A program made the translations under genes and the position numbers. Positions 11,502-18,784 of a stretch of 28,294 bases of DNA are shown piece by piece. This stretch comes from an uncultured Beijerinckiaceae bacterium. GTDB lineage: Bacteria > Pseudomonadota > Alphaproteobacteria > Rhizobiales > Beijerinckiaceae. The stretch spans positions 1 through 28,294 of the forward strand of contig CALMGA010000344.1 of assembly GCA_937863205.1 (NCBI GenBank), in the 5' to 3' direction. The stretch's first letter is position 1; the number at the start of each line of letters is the position of its first letter. The notes below the pieces were generated by a model. The model saw only the letters and a list, made by a program, of their open reading frames with translations. It was not told the origin of the DNA and did no database searches.

Positions 11502-12872
11502 TCAAGCCGCGCGGATGGTCACGCGGTTGCGGCCGGCGCCCTTGGCGTCATACAGGGCCATGTCCGCGCAACGCAGAAGCAGGTCCGGGTTGTTGGAGCC
11601 GCCGCGTTCGGCCAAGCCGATCGACGAGGTGACGCGGATCGGCGGACGATCGGGCGCGTAGGTGAACAGTTCGCGCTCGACCACGGCGCGGACCCGTTCC
11701 GCCACCTTCGCAGCGATCTCCAGTTCCGTTTCCGGCATCACGAGGGCGAACTCCTCGCCGCCGAGGCGGCACAGGATATCAGTGGAGCGGACGACGCGAC
11801 GGATCCGGGTCGCGAAGGCCTTCAAGATCTGGTCGCCGGCATCATGTCCGTGCGTGTCGTTGACCCTCTTGAAATGGTCGATGTCGAGGATCATCAGCGA
11901 CAGGGCGCGACCCTTGCGCGCCGCCTGCTCGACCAACGCGGTGAAGTTGGTGTCGAAATATCGGCGGTTGCTGAGGCCGGTCAGCGTATCGACCACGGCC
12001 ATTTCGATGGTCGCCTTGACGTTGTCGCGAAGCCGGTCGGTGTATCGCTTGCGGCGAACCTGCGTACGGGTGCGGGCGGTGAGTTCGTTGCGATCGATGG
12101 GGCGGACGAGGTAGTCGTTGATGCCGAGATCGAGGCCACGCAGGATGCGGGCGCGGTCTTCCGGCTCGGCGATGATCAGGATGGGGATCTGCCGGGTTCG
12201 CTCCAGCGAGCGGAATTGCGAGCACAGCCGCAGTCCGTCGTGGCCCTGGAGGCCAAGCGAGACGATGAACAGGTCGTAATTGCCCTCCGCGCCCTTGAAC
12301 AGCGCCTCTTGCGGGTCGCTTTCGACGTCAACGGCGTAGCGGCCGCCGAGCGCGGCCTTGATCGCATTGGCGGCCGAGGCGCGGTCCTCGATCAGCAGGA
12401 TGCTGGCGGCACCGGCATCGTCGCGCATCGCCGCCAGCACGGGATCCGCGATGCCGAGGTTGGCCGACTCGGCCGCGCGGGACCGCAACTCGTCCAGCAT
12501 CACCTTCAGCCGGGTCAGCGAGCGCACCCGGGCGATCAGCGCCACTTCGTCGATCGGCTTGGCCAGGAAGTCGTCGGCCCCGGCCTCCAGCGCGCGAACC
12601 CGATCGGCCGCCTGGTCGAGCGCGGTCACCATCACCACCGGGATGTGGAAGGTCTGCGGGTCGCGCTTGAGGCGGCGGCAGACTTCCAGCCCGTCCATTT
12701 CCGGCATCATCACATCGAGCAGCACCACGTCGCAACCGCCCCCGGCGCAGATGGCGAGCGCGTCGGGACCATTGGAGGCGGTGACGACATCCAGGTATTC
12801 GGCGGTCAGCCTGGCTTCCAGGAGCATGAGGTTGGACACGGAATCGTCAACGATCAAAACGCGGGCCGACAT
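11502..12872 (-). CDS. pleD: Response regulator diguanylate cyclase PleD
   Basis: A 456-residue REC-REC-GGDEF protein that makes c-di-GMP from two GTP and drives polar development in Caulobacter. The first receiver has the acidic pair Asp9/Asp10, the phosphoacceptor Asp53 (VLLDVMMPE) and the LAKP lysine. The second receiver (from about residue 155) lacks a phosphorylatable Asp, reading FIVSLGLQG, and has Arg in place of the Lys (VRPID), as expected for the adaptor receiver. The catalytic motif is GGEEF at residues 371-375, preceded five residues earlier by the RSTD inhibitory site (Arg362-Asp365) for product feedback. The ATG at 12872 was preferred because it starts the receiver fold and lies 13 bp after divK. 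It is the second gene of a divK-pleD operon. Confidence 0.96.
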   Translation of the reverse strand: MSARVLIVDDSVSNLMLLEARLTAEYLDVVTASNGPDALAICAGGGCDVVLLDVMMPEMDGLEVCRRLKRDPQTFHIPVVMVTALDQAADRVRALEAGADDFLAKPIDEVALIARVRSLTRLKVMLDELRSRAAESANLGIADPVLAAMRDDAGAASILLIEDRASAANAIKAALGGRYAVDVESDPQEALFKGAEGNYDLFIVSLGLQGHDGLRLCSQFRSLERTRQIPILIIAEPEDRARILRGLDLGINDYLVRPIDRNELTARTRTQVRRKRYTDRLRDNVKATIEMAVVDTLTGLSNRRYFDTNFTALVEQAARKGRALSLMILDIDHFKRVNDTHGHDAGDQILKAFATRIRRVVRSTDILCRLGGEEFALVMPETELEIAAKVAERVRAVVERELFTYAPDRPPIRVTSSIGLAERGGSNNPDLLLRCADMALYDAKGAGRNRVTIRAA

Positions 12873-12885
12873 GACGCTCTCACGC

Positions 12886-13260
12886 TCAACTGGGATCGGA
12901 CAGATACTGGCGAATCGTTTCCAGGAACTTGACGACGGAGATCGGTTTCGAAAGGTACGCTTCACAACCGCTCTGGCGGATCTTCTCCTCGTCGCCCTTC
13001 ATCGCGAAGGCGGTGATGGCAACGATGGGGATGTGGCGCAGAGCGTCGTCGTCCTTGACCCACTTGATGACCTCCAGCCCCGACACTTCCGGCAGCTGGA
13101 TGTCCATCAACACGAGATCGGGCTTGTGGGTGCGGATCAGCGCCACCGCCTCCACGCCGCTGCGCGTCTGGATCGTCGCGTAGCCGCTGGCTTCCAGCAG
13201 GTCGTTGAACAGTTTCATGTTCAACTCATTATCTTCGACGATGAGGACGCGTTTCGACAT
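12886..13260 (-). CDS. divK: Single-domain response regulator DivK
   Basis: A 124-residue receiver-only protein that relays cell-cycle phosphorylation from DivJ/PleC-type histidine kinases and allosterically controls the DivL-CckA-CtrA pathway. It starts [20 protein letters not shown]; the phosphoacceptor is Asp53 in [12 protein letters not shown], the switch Thr/Ser region is [11 protein letters not shown], and the conserved lysine is in LSKPIS. Length and residue numbering match Caulobacter DivK. An upstream in-frame ATG at 13326 would add 22 residues that are not part of the receiver fold. pleD follows after 13 bp; a DUF3572 gene is divergent on the other side. Confidence 0.96.
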   Translation of the reverse strand: MSKRVLIVEDNELNMKLFNDLLEASGYATIQTRSGVEAVALIRTHKPDLVLMDIQLPEVSGLEVIKWVKDDDALRHIPIVAITAFAMKGDEEKIRQSGCEAYLSKPISVVKFLETIRQYLSDPS

Positions 13261-13367
13261 GGAGGCAACTCTGGTGCGAACCGACGACTTCTCGATCCTG
13301 AGCCGGAGGGCTCCGGCCTTATACACGACATTAGGCCGCAGAGCTTGACGAAAGGGTAATCGCCGAC

Positions 13368-13676
13368 GTGAAGGGACCTTCGCAGCTTGACAATCGGGGG
13401 CGTTTCAATCGCGGCCGCCTCGACGAGACCGCAGCCTCGCTGCTGACCTTTCTCGCCGCCGAGCCCGAGCGCTTCGATCGTTTCCTCAGCCTCACGGGCC
13501 TCAGCGTCGGCGGCCTTCGCGCGGCCGCAGGGCGCAGCGACTTCGCCGGACACCTGCTCGCTTACCTTGCATCCGACGAACCGCTTCTGCTGGCTTACGC
13601 GAGGGATCAGGGTCGCGATCCCGCCGAAGTCGCGGCCCTGGCCATGGCCGCCGGATCTTCGCCGACATCGGAGTGA
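13368..13676 (+). CDS. DUF3572 family protein
   Basis: A 102-residue, largely alpha-helical cytoplasmic protein with the DUF3572 pattern: [52 protein letters not shown] and a closing DPAEVAALA. No function is established for the family. It is divergent from divK with a 107-bp shared upstream region, an arrangement I associate with Rhizobiales divK loci, which supports it being a real gene. The first 15 residues are less conserved-looking, so a start slightly downstream cannot be excluded. Confidence 0.85.
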   Translation: MKGPSQLDNRGRFNRGRLDETAASLLTFLAAEPERFDRFLSLTGLSVGGLRAAAGRSDFAGHLLAYLASDEPLLLAYARDQGRDPAEVAALAMAAGSSPTSE

Positions 13677-14028
13677 CAGGTCGCAGGCGGCGCCGCGACG
13701 GAGGTCGACCTGCAGGCGGGCATGGCGCTCCATGCCTGATCCGCCGCAGACGACCGAGCGCCATGCGATGTCCGGAAGGCTCCATGCACGTGCAGACCTC
13801 ACCCGAAGTTCAGATATCCATCGCATGACAAGGGCTGAAATCGGAGGTGAGTGTATCAATCCTCCGCCAAGCTACCGCCCACCTTTCCAGCCGTTGAACC
13901 GCCTGTCCCGGTCTGGCCGAGCCCAAATGCTGCGCTCCACCGTGCAGCGACGCTGACGCCTTTGAAGCCTCATTCCGCCGCATGGTTCAGTCATTGTCAT
14001 TTGCTAGGCTGGCATCGCGGGATGGAAC

Positions 14029-14115
14029 ATGGCTATGGACTGGCAGATCGTTCTAATCGTTGCCCTCGTCATCGTCGGGTCGGTGGCCTCACTGGCGAGC
14101 GGCCTCCGATCATAG
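14029..14115 (+). CDS. Possible 28-residue single-pass membrane peptide
   Basis: A short open frame begins MAMDWQIVLIV and continues as one hydrophobic helix (IVLIVALVIVGSVASLA) ending in a small basic tail (GLRS). A GGGA lies about eight bases before the ATG. It sits in the otherwise empty 13677-14254 interval. The Met-Asp-Trp start, a single helix of right length and a positively charged end are what small membrane proteins look like, but 28 residues give no statistical support and I recognise no homologue. The rest of this interval shows nothing except a tandem CATAGGCCGC pair at 14111-14130. Confidence 0.35.
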   Translation: MAMDWQIVLIVALVIVGSVASLASGLRS

Positions 14116-14130
14116 GCCGCCATAGGCCGC
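14111..14130. repeat. Tandem pair of 10-bp repeats
   Basis: CATAGGCCGC occurs twice back to back, starting over the stop codon of the possible 28-residue peptide. No function is evident. Confidence 0.6.
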
Positions 14131-14254
14131 GATGCGCCACACCATCGCGCCCCGGTGCCGGCCCTCCCGCTCGGCATCCCGCCGCCGCATCAGTTTATCC
14201 GCCGAGTTCACAAGGGGACTCGCTCGCGCGCCACGCGGTCAGGCTTCGTCCGAT

Positions 14255-14506
14255 CTACGCCGCCAGCGCCTCGATCATCTCCGCCGGCACCTGCCCGATC
14301 GCGCGCAGCAGCTTGGGCTCCTCGTAGATGTCCTGCGCGGCATCGAAGCTCTCCTCCAGCACCGCGACCCCGGCGACCTGCCCGGCCATGCGCTCGGCGG
14401 CGGCGATCGCCTTTTCGGCCGTTTTCGCCTCCTGACGCGGGTTGGCGACGAGCTTGCCGCCGCGCTTGGCGACGACGAAGGGCAAGATGATGTAGCGGAC
14501 GGCCAT
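14255..14506 (-). CDS. Small protein of unknown function, apparently SOS-regulated
   Basis: An 83-residue soluble protein beginning MAVRYIILPFVVAKRGGKL, then an Ala/Glu/Lys-rich helix (AKTAEKAIAAAERMAGQVAG) and an acidic stretch (FDAAQDIYEEP) before LLRAIGQVPAEMIEAL. The composition and the ordered alternation look like a genuine folded protein, and the ATG has GGAGAA eight bases upstream. I recall similar short proteins in alphaproteobacteria but know no function. A consensus-like promoter lies upstream with a perfect GTTC-N7-GTTC LexA-type repeat overlapping its -10, so I infer repression by LexA and induction by DNA damage. No DNA-repair gene is adjacent within the window. Confidence 0.8.
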   Translation of the reverse strand: MAVRYIILPFVVAKRGGKLVANPRQEAKTAEKAIAAAERMAGQVAGVAVLEESFDAAQDIYEEPKLLRAIGQVPAEMIEALAA

Positions 14507-14528
14507 GCACGTGTTCTCCGATCAGGGC

Positions 14529-14543
14529 GAACATAGACGGAAC
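14529..14543 (-). promoter_or_regulatory. LexA-type SOS box (GTTC-N7-GTTC)
   Basis: On the minus strand the sequence reads GTTC, CGTCTAT, GTTC: the exact direct-repeat operator recognised by alphaproteobacterial LexA. It lies 23 bp upstream of the 83-residue gene and covers the -10 element, the position expected of a repressor site. Confidence 0.7.
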
Positions 14544-14558
14544 AGAAGTTGTCCACAA
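14530..14558 (-). promoter_or_regulatory. Sigma70-type promoter of the 83-residue gene
   Basis: On the minus strand TTGTGG (14558-14553) and TATGTT (14535-14530) are spaced by 17 bp. The -10 lies inside the SOS box. The -35 forms the left half of an inverted repeat, CCACAA/TTGTGG (14553-14568) around GCTT, which may be a further binding site; TTGTCCACA at 14549-14557 also resembles a single DnaA box. Confidence 0.55.
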
Positions 14559-14625
14559 GCTTTTGTGGTGAGTGATGGCGCTCCGACACGACAGCAGCTC
14601 CGCCGGCCCTGGCCAGCGAGGCAAC

Positions 14626-14653
14626 CAAAAGGGCGGCGACCGCCGCGGTCGCC
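14626..14653 (-). terminator. Likely Rho-independent terminator after the 99-residue gene
   Basis: GGCGACCG and CGGTCGCC (14635-14642 and 14646-14653) form a perfect 8-bp stem with a three-base loop. On the minus strand it is followed by GCCC and four Ts. It lies about 65 bp beyond the stop of the 99-residue gene. Confidence 0.5.
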
Positions 14654-14718
14654 GTCGTGGAGCAGTCGCGGTGCCAAGCAAGCGCTCCATGCTCGGTCAC
14701 AGCTGTCGCCGGCTGATG

Positions 14719-15018
14719 CTACGCCTCCTCGGCCTTGCGCCGCCCGCGGCCGTGCTGCTCCTTGGCCTCTCCTGCGCCGGCAGCCGCCTCCTTTTCAGCC
14801 TTGCCGGCGGTGGCAGTCGACGTTCCGGACTGCGGCGCTCCGTCGACATCGGCAGTGGACGCCGCAGGCTTGGGATGACCCTTGCCTTCGGTCGGCGGTT
14901 GGCCGGGACCACCCTCGTTGACGATCGGGTGGCCCGCTCCGGGCTTGGCGCTGCCGGCCGCTTGCACCTCATCGGCCTTCTGCGCCTTGGCGGACCGATT
15001 GTGGCTCTTCTCAGACAT
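14719..15018 (-). CDS. Low-complexity, probably disordered protein of unknown function
   Basis: A 99-residue polar protein starting MSEKSHNRSAKAQKADEV, with Gly/Pro-rich middle (GAGHPIVNEGGPGQPP) and an Ala/Lys/Glu/Gly-rich end finishing in a basic cluster (HGRGRRKAEEA). There is no hydrophobic core, signal or cysteine, so it is likely disordered. The ATG at 15018 has GAGAGGA eight bases upstream; the frame's upstream ATG (15063) lacks such a site. A good hairpin terminator follows the gene, which supports expression. It resembles small stress or hydrophilin-like proteins in composition only; I do not assign a function. The 15019-15428 interval upstream holds no gene that I can support. Confidence 0.6.
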   Translation of the reverse strand: MSEKSHNRSAKAQKADEVQAAGSAKPGAGHPIVNEGGPGQPPTEGKGHPKPAASTADVDGAPQSGTSTATAGKAEKEAAAGAGEAKEQHGRGRRKAEEA

Positions 15019-15428
15019 TTGCGCGTCCTCTCGGGTGTCAGGATCGCGGACGAAACAGTGCAAGGCAGGCTGGGTTGCTCGGCTATCTGACGCAGGCTGG
15101 TGCCGTATGGCAGCGTCGCGTCAGCTGGTTTCGAAGAGGCGGCTCCGGACATGAAGAGCCGTCCCGGCCGAAGCCAGCGGCGGCATACGATCGGACTTGA
15201 GACGTCGCGAAACGCGACCGGGCCAGCTGTCACGCGGCGAAGCAAGAGCCGGTGGCTTCGAGGGCGCGCGCGACCCGGATGGTCTCCGATCCTCGATCGT
15301 CGAGAAATCAAGCGGTCTGAGGCCGCCTATTCGCCGGGCTCATGGGCGCGGCCCGATGCCGGAGTCGTACGAAGATGACGAGGATATCGGAGAAAGATCC
15401 GTGCGGACACAATGATCGCTCGGCAGGA

Positions 15429-15502
15429 TGGAGGCCTCGCCCGGAATCGAACCGGGGTGCAAGGATTTGCAGTCCTCTGCGTAACCACTCCGCCACGAGG
15501 CC
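15429..15502 (-). tRNA. tRNA-Cys (anticodon GCA)
   Basis: The minus strand folds into a full cloverleaf: acceptor GGCCTCG/CGAGGCC, anticodon loop CTGCAAA with GCA at 15470-15468, T-arm with GGTTCGATTCC, discriminator T and an encoded CCA (15431-15429). The U discriminator base is the identity element of cysteine tRNAs. A promoter lies upstream at 15548-15576. Confidence 0.97.
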
Positions 15503-15547
15503 TCGCGCGGCCGCCGCAACCCATCGGGATGCACCGCCGCAGCGCCG

Positions 15548-15576
15548 CTATAGCAAAGGTCCGCGCGGGATCGCAA
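15548..15576 (-). promoter_or_regulatory. Promoter for tRNA-Cys
   Basis: On the minus strand TTGCGA (15576-15571) and CTATAG (15553-15548) are separated by 17 bp, a common alphaproteobacterial tRNA promoter form, about 45 bp before the tRNA 5' end. Confidence 0.6.
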
Positions 15577-15608
15577 TGGCCGCATCCGCCGCCGCGCGCA
15601 ATACACCT

Positions 15609-15636
15609 TTGCAAGGCGCCGCAGGCTTGATATATG
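15609..15636 (+). promoter_or_regulatory. Promoter for tRNA-Asn
   Basis: TTGCAA (15609-15614) and TATATG (15631-15636) are separated by 16 bp. The expected start lies about 30 bp before the tRNA 5' end, and it is back to back with the tRNA-Cys promoter. Confidence 0.6.
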
Positions 15637-15674
15637 CGCCGCAGTCGCCGAAACGTGAGGCGTAACGGCGCCGA

Positions 15675-15750
15675 TCCCTGATAGCTCAGCTGGTAGAGCA
15701 GTCGACTGTTAATCGACTTGTCGCAGGTTCGAGTCCTGCTCAGGGAGCCA
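15675..15750 (+). tRNA. tRNA-Asn (anticodon GTT)
   Basis: A 76-nt cloverleaf: acceptor TCCCTGA/TCAGGGA, D-arm GCTCAGCTGGTAGAGC, anticodon loop CTGTTAA with GTT at 15708-15710, T-arm GCAGGTTCGAGTCCTGC, discriminator G and encoded CCA (15748-15750). The 318-bp stretch after it (15751-16068), up to the phaC stop, shows no gene; it contains the small palindromes CCGGATCCGG and TCGGAC-TT-GTCCGA (16025-16038). Confidence 0.97.
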
Positions 15751-16068
15751 CTTGGCCCGACCTCGGCGCGTCGCGACCGTCCACTTGACGCGTGTGGATC
15801 TCAGCCTCTCCAGATCCGGAGTTCGCTCCGGCGTCGCATGTCGCGCCTCACGATCACCCGACCCTTCCCACGGAGTTTTCCGCCGCACCGAGTCCTTGCG
15901 GCACAAACAGAGTGAGGCCCACGTCCACTCAGCGCGGCGAGCGGGCGGAACCGCGCCGGAACGCGCTTCAAAGCCTTGGACCGCAGACCGGATCCGGTCC
16001 GAGGCTCCAACCTGTCGTCCCGGATCGGACTTGTCCGAACACAGCGACGCTCGTTTCGGTTCGACGCG

Positions 16069-17940
16069 CTAACTCTTGACGCGGACGTAGTCGCCCGGCG
16101 CATCGCCGAGCGCGCGCAACCGGCCCTCGCCCGGCCGGCGGGCGGGAACGCGTTGCGGCGCCTGCTCCTCGATCCAGGCGAACCAGTCCGGCCACCAGCT
16201 GCCCGGCGTTTCCACGGCCTCCGCGCTCCACTCGGCCAGCGTCCCGGCCGGCCGCGGTCCCGTCCAGTACTGGTATTTCGACTTGCTCGGTGGGTTGACC
16301 ACGCCGGCGATATGGCCGGAGCCGGCAAGGACGTAGCGGACCGGGCCGCCGAACAGCAGCGCACCCCGGAACACCGACGCCGCCGGAGCGATGTGATCCT
16401 CCTTGGCCGCCAGGAAGTAGCTCGGCAGCGTCACCTTGCCGAGATCGAGTCGCACGCCGCCGAGCGTCATATCGCCGGTCGCGAGGCGGTTCTCCAGGTA
16501 GAAGTTGCGGAGGTAGAACGAGTGATTGCTGGCCGGCAGCCGCGTCGAGTCGGAGTTCCAGTGCAGAAGGTCGAAGGCGGCCGGCTTCTTGCCCTTGATG
16601 TAGTTGTCGACGACGTAGGACCACAGAAGGTCGTTGGGACGGAGCATGTTGAAGGCGGTCGCCATCTTGGCGCCGTCGAGATAGCCGGTCACCTCCATCT
16701 CCTTTTCCAACGCCCGGATCTGCTCCTCGTCGGTGAACACCTGCAGGTCGCCGGCGTCGCTGAAGTCGGCCTGCGAGGTGAAGAATGTGGCGCTGGCGAT
16801 GCGGTTGTCGTCGGTCTCGGCCATGTAGGCCAGCGCCGCCGAGAGAAGCGTGCCGCCGATGCAGTAGCCGATGGCGTTGGCCCGCCCCTCGCCCGTCGCC
16901 TTCTTCATCGCGTCGAGGGCGGCGAAGATGCCTTCGCGCATGTAGTCCTCGAAGGTCTTGTCGCGGTGGCGCGCGTCCGGATTGACCCAGGACACCACGA
17001 ACACGGTCAGGCCCTGCCCCACCGCCCAGGCGATGAAACTCTTCTCCGCGTTGAGGTCGAGGATGTAGAACTTGTTGATCCACGGCGGGACGATGAGGAG
17101 CGGGCGCTTCAGCACGTCGGGAGTCGCCGGCGCGTACTGGATCAGCTCCATCAGGTCGTTGCGGCACACAACCTTGCCCGGCGTCACCGCGATGTTGACG
17201 CCGAATTCGAAGCGGCTGGCATCGCTCTGCCGGATGCGCAACGTGCCGCCGCCCGCCTCGATGTCTTCGGCGAGCTGCGCCGCGCCGCGCACGAGGTTCT
17301 CGCCCGACGACGAGAAGGTTTGCCGCATCAGCTCCGGATTGGTGACGATGAAGTTCGCCGGCGACAGGGCGGTGGTGAGCTGGCGCAGGTAGAACTTCGC
17401 CTTGGCGCGCGTGCGCGGGTCGACCTCCGTCGATTCGTCGACGAGGCGGTCGGCCCAGGTGGAACCGATCGCGTGGGCCTGGCGCAGGAACTCGTAAACG
17501 GGCAGCTCAGACCATTCGGGCGCGGCGAAGCGCTTGTCCTTGCCCAGCGGCACCACCGGCGCGGCCGCTTCGCCGTTGAGGCGCTTGTAGGTCTGGCCCC
17601 AGAGCTGCACAAAAGGTATGGCGATGCCGGCCTGCGCCTGGGCCAGCCGCCCGGGGTTGCTCATCCAATGCTCGGCGATCTTGCCCACGCAGGTGGCGGC
17701 CGCGACAAGCGTGTCCGACATGTCGCTCCTGGGCGCCTCGCCGGTCTCGAACGGCTTGAGATAGGCCGACAGCGCCTTGCCGCTCTGCTCGATGAAGCGG
17801 GCGGCGTTGTAGGCGAGCTTCTCGAAATCCGGTGTGCCGCCCGCCCCGTTGCCCGCTGGCGCGGCCGGTTGCTTCGGCGCGGGGGGTGGATTACCCGCGT
17901 CGGGAGCGGGCACGTCGCTGGCTGGCGGTGACGAAGTCAT
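16069..17940 (-). CDS. phaC: Class I poly(3-hydroxyalkanoate) synthase
   Basis: A 623-residue enzyme that polymerises 3-hydroxyacyl-CoA into PHA storage granules, acting at the granule surface. The lipase-box-like GYCIGGT holds the catalytic Cys360; Asp515 (KEDHIAP) and His543 (GSGHIAGVVNPP) complete the triad. The N-terminal PhaC domain is recognisable (FVQLWGQTYKRL, VTNPELMRQTFSSSGENLVRG). The first 45 residues are a Pro/Ala-rich linker. The ATG at 17940 was chosen because the upstream part of the open frame is Arg-rich noncoding-like sequence and AGGAG lies 11 bases before the ATG. Length agrees with class I enzymes, which act without PhaE or PhaR. No phaA, phaB or phaR gene is visible nearby. 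It is divergent from a small exported protein. Confidence 0.96.
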   Translation of the reverse strand: MTSSPPASDVPAPDAGNPPPAPKQPAAPAGNGAGGTPDFEKLAYNAARFIEQSGKALSAYLKPFETGEAPRSDMSDTLVAAATCVGKIAEHWMSNPGRLAQAQAGIAIPFVQLWGQTYKRLNGEAAAPVVPLGKDKRFAAPEWSELPVYEFLRQAHAIGSTWADRLVDESTEVDPRTRAKAKFYLRQLTTALSPANFIVTNPELMRQTFSSSGENLVRGAAQLAEDIEAGGGTLRIRQSDASRFEFGVNIAVTPGKVVCRNDLMELIQYAPATPDVLKRPLLIVPPWINKFYILDLNAEKSFIAWAVGQGLTVFVVSWVNPDARHRDKTFEDYMREGIFAALDAMKKATGEGRANAIGYCIGGTLLSAALAYMAETDDNRIASATFFTSQADFSDAGDLQVFTDEEQIRALEKEMEVTGYLDGAKMATAFNMLRPNDLLWSYVVDNYIKGKKPAAFDLLHWNSDSTRLPASNHSFYLRNFYLENRLATGDMTLGGVRLDLGKVTLPSYFLAAKEDHIAPAASVFRGALLFGGPVRYVLAGSGHIAGVVNPPSKSKYQYWTGPRPAGTLAEWSAEAVETPGSWWPDWFAWIEEQAPQRVPARRPGEGRLRALGDAPGDYVRVKS

Positions 17941-18129
17941 CTCCTGAAGATCTCCTGTCCCTGTTCGGACATAAAGGCGGACTAGCGTCACGGTTATTCG
18001 CCCCGCCGCCGTTTCGCACGATGACGGCTTGATCGCCAACGTCGGATCGTCGGAGAGGATGCCCCGCGCTTGCCGCTGCCGACTCTGTCGAAGGTTGCAT
18101 CTTCGTTCGTCGGTGCGATGGAACGTGCC

Positions 18130-18567
18130 ATGTCGGAGAAACGTGTTTTGATGGCAGGACGTGTCTCGACGATGACAAGGATCCTGGCGGGGATGGGAGT
18201 GTCGGCGCCGATGTGCACGGCGCTCCTGTTGACGGGAACGGCTCATGCCCAGAGCGCGGCTGCGCCCGCCAAGGCGAACCACAACCAGTACGTTTCGCCG
18301 CTTGATACGCTGAAGTCCACCCGTCTATGGACCGAGGTTCCGCCCGCCCGGGATTTCGTCAGGGACAGTCGGCCCGATCCCAAGCAGCTCGACTACACGC
18401 CGCTGACCAGCCACGACCCCGAGCGGCCCAAGCCGCGCGACAAGGCCAATGTCGAGGCCCTGCAGGCCGAGCTGGAGCACGACCGCACCATCAATGGCCG
18501 CAAGATGGATCGGCCCCGCCAATCCCGCGCCCATCGCGGCAGTGACCGGCAAGTGACCGGTCAGTGA
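18130..18567 (+). CDS. Small exported protein of unknown function
   Basis: A 145-residue protein with a likely signal peptide: basic start (MSEKRVLMAGRVSTMTRIL), hydrophobic stretch (APMCTALLLTGTAHA) and an AHA-Q cleavage site. The mature part is polar and proline-rich (VSPLDTLKSTRLW, TSHDPERPKPRDKANVEALQAELEHDRTINGRK) with no cysteine, suggesting a periplasmic, partly disordered protein. Start choice is uncertain: 18130 has GGA about eight bases upstream; 18118 and 18172 are alternatives. It is divergent from phaC, a position in which I recall similar small proteins in rhizobia, but no function is known to me. Confidence 0.65.
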   Translation: MSEKRVLMAGRVSTMTRILAGMGVSAPMCTALLLTGTAHAQSAAAPAKANHNQYVSPLDTLKSTRLWTEVPPARDFVRDSRPDPKQLDYTPLTSHDPERPKPRDKANVEALQAELEHDRTINGRKMDRPRQSRAHRGSDRQVTGQ

Positions 18568-18734
18568 CGGCGCCCGCCCTGTTGCCCGCTCTCGGCAAAT
18601 AAGGCACAACCACGCCGCACCTCGGCGCGCGGCGCCGGCGAGGATCGGCGGTCCGTCGCCGGGCGCGCACTCGCCAGCGCTACTCGCTTGCCGCATTGGC
18701 CCCGTTCAGTTCACCCGGCCTTTTAGCAAGCCGT

Positions 18735-18761
18735 CCCTCTCCAAGCTTCCCCTCTCCAAGC
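18735..18761. repeat. Two direct copies of CCCTCTCCAAGC
   Basis: A 12-bp pyrimidine-rich unit occurs at 18735-18746 and 18750-18761, 15 bp apart, 24 bp before the hom start. It could be a leader element or a slippage duplication; nothing further can be said. Confidence 0.55.
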
Positions 18762-18784
18762 CTTTCCGCAATCGGGTTTCCACC

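Noticed and set aside
14549..14557. DnaA box (TTGTCCACA) as a sign of a replication origin
   Set aside because: Only one box, overlapping a promoter, with no AT-rich unwinding region or neighbouring origin genes.
15019..15428. Small genes between the disordered-protein gene and tRNA-Cys
   Set aside because: Only composition-driven frames with conflicting phases; no ribosome sites, domains or RNA folds that I can support.
15751..16068. Small genes after tRNA-Asn
   Set aside because: The open frames there are Arg/Ser-rich with no ribosome sites and no recognisable domains; nothing supportable beyond short palindromes.
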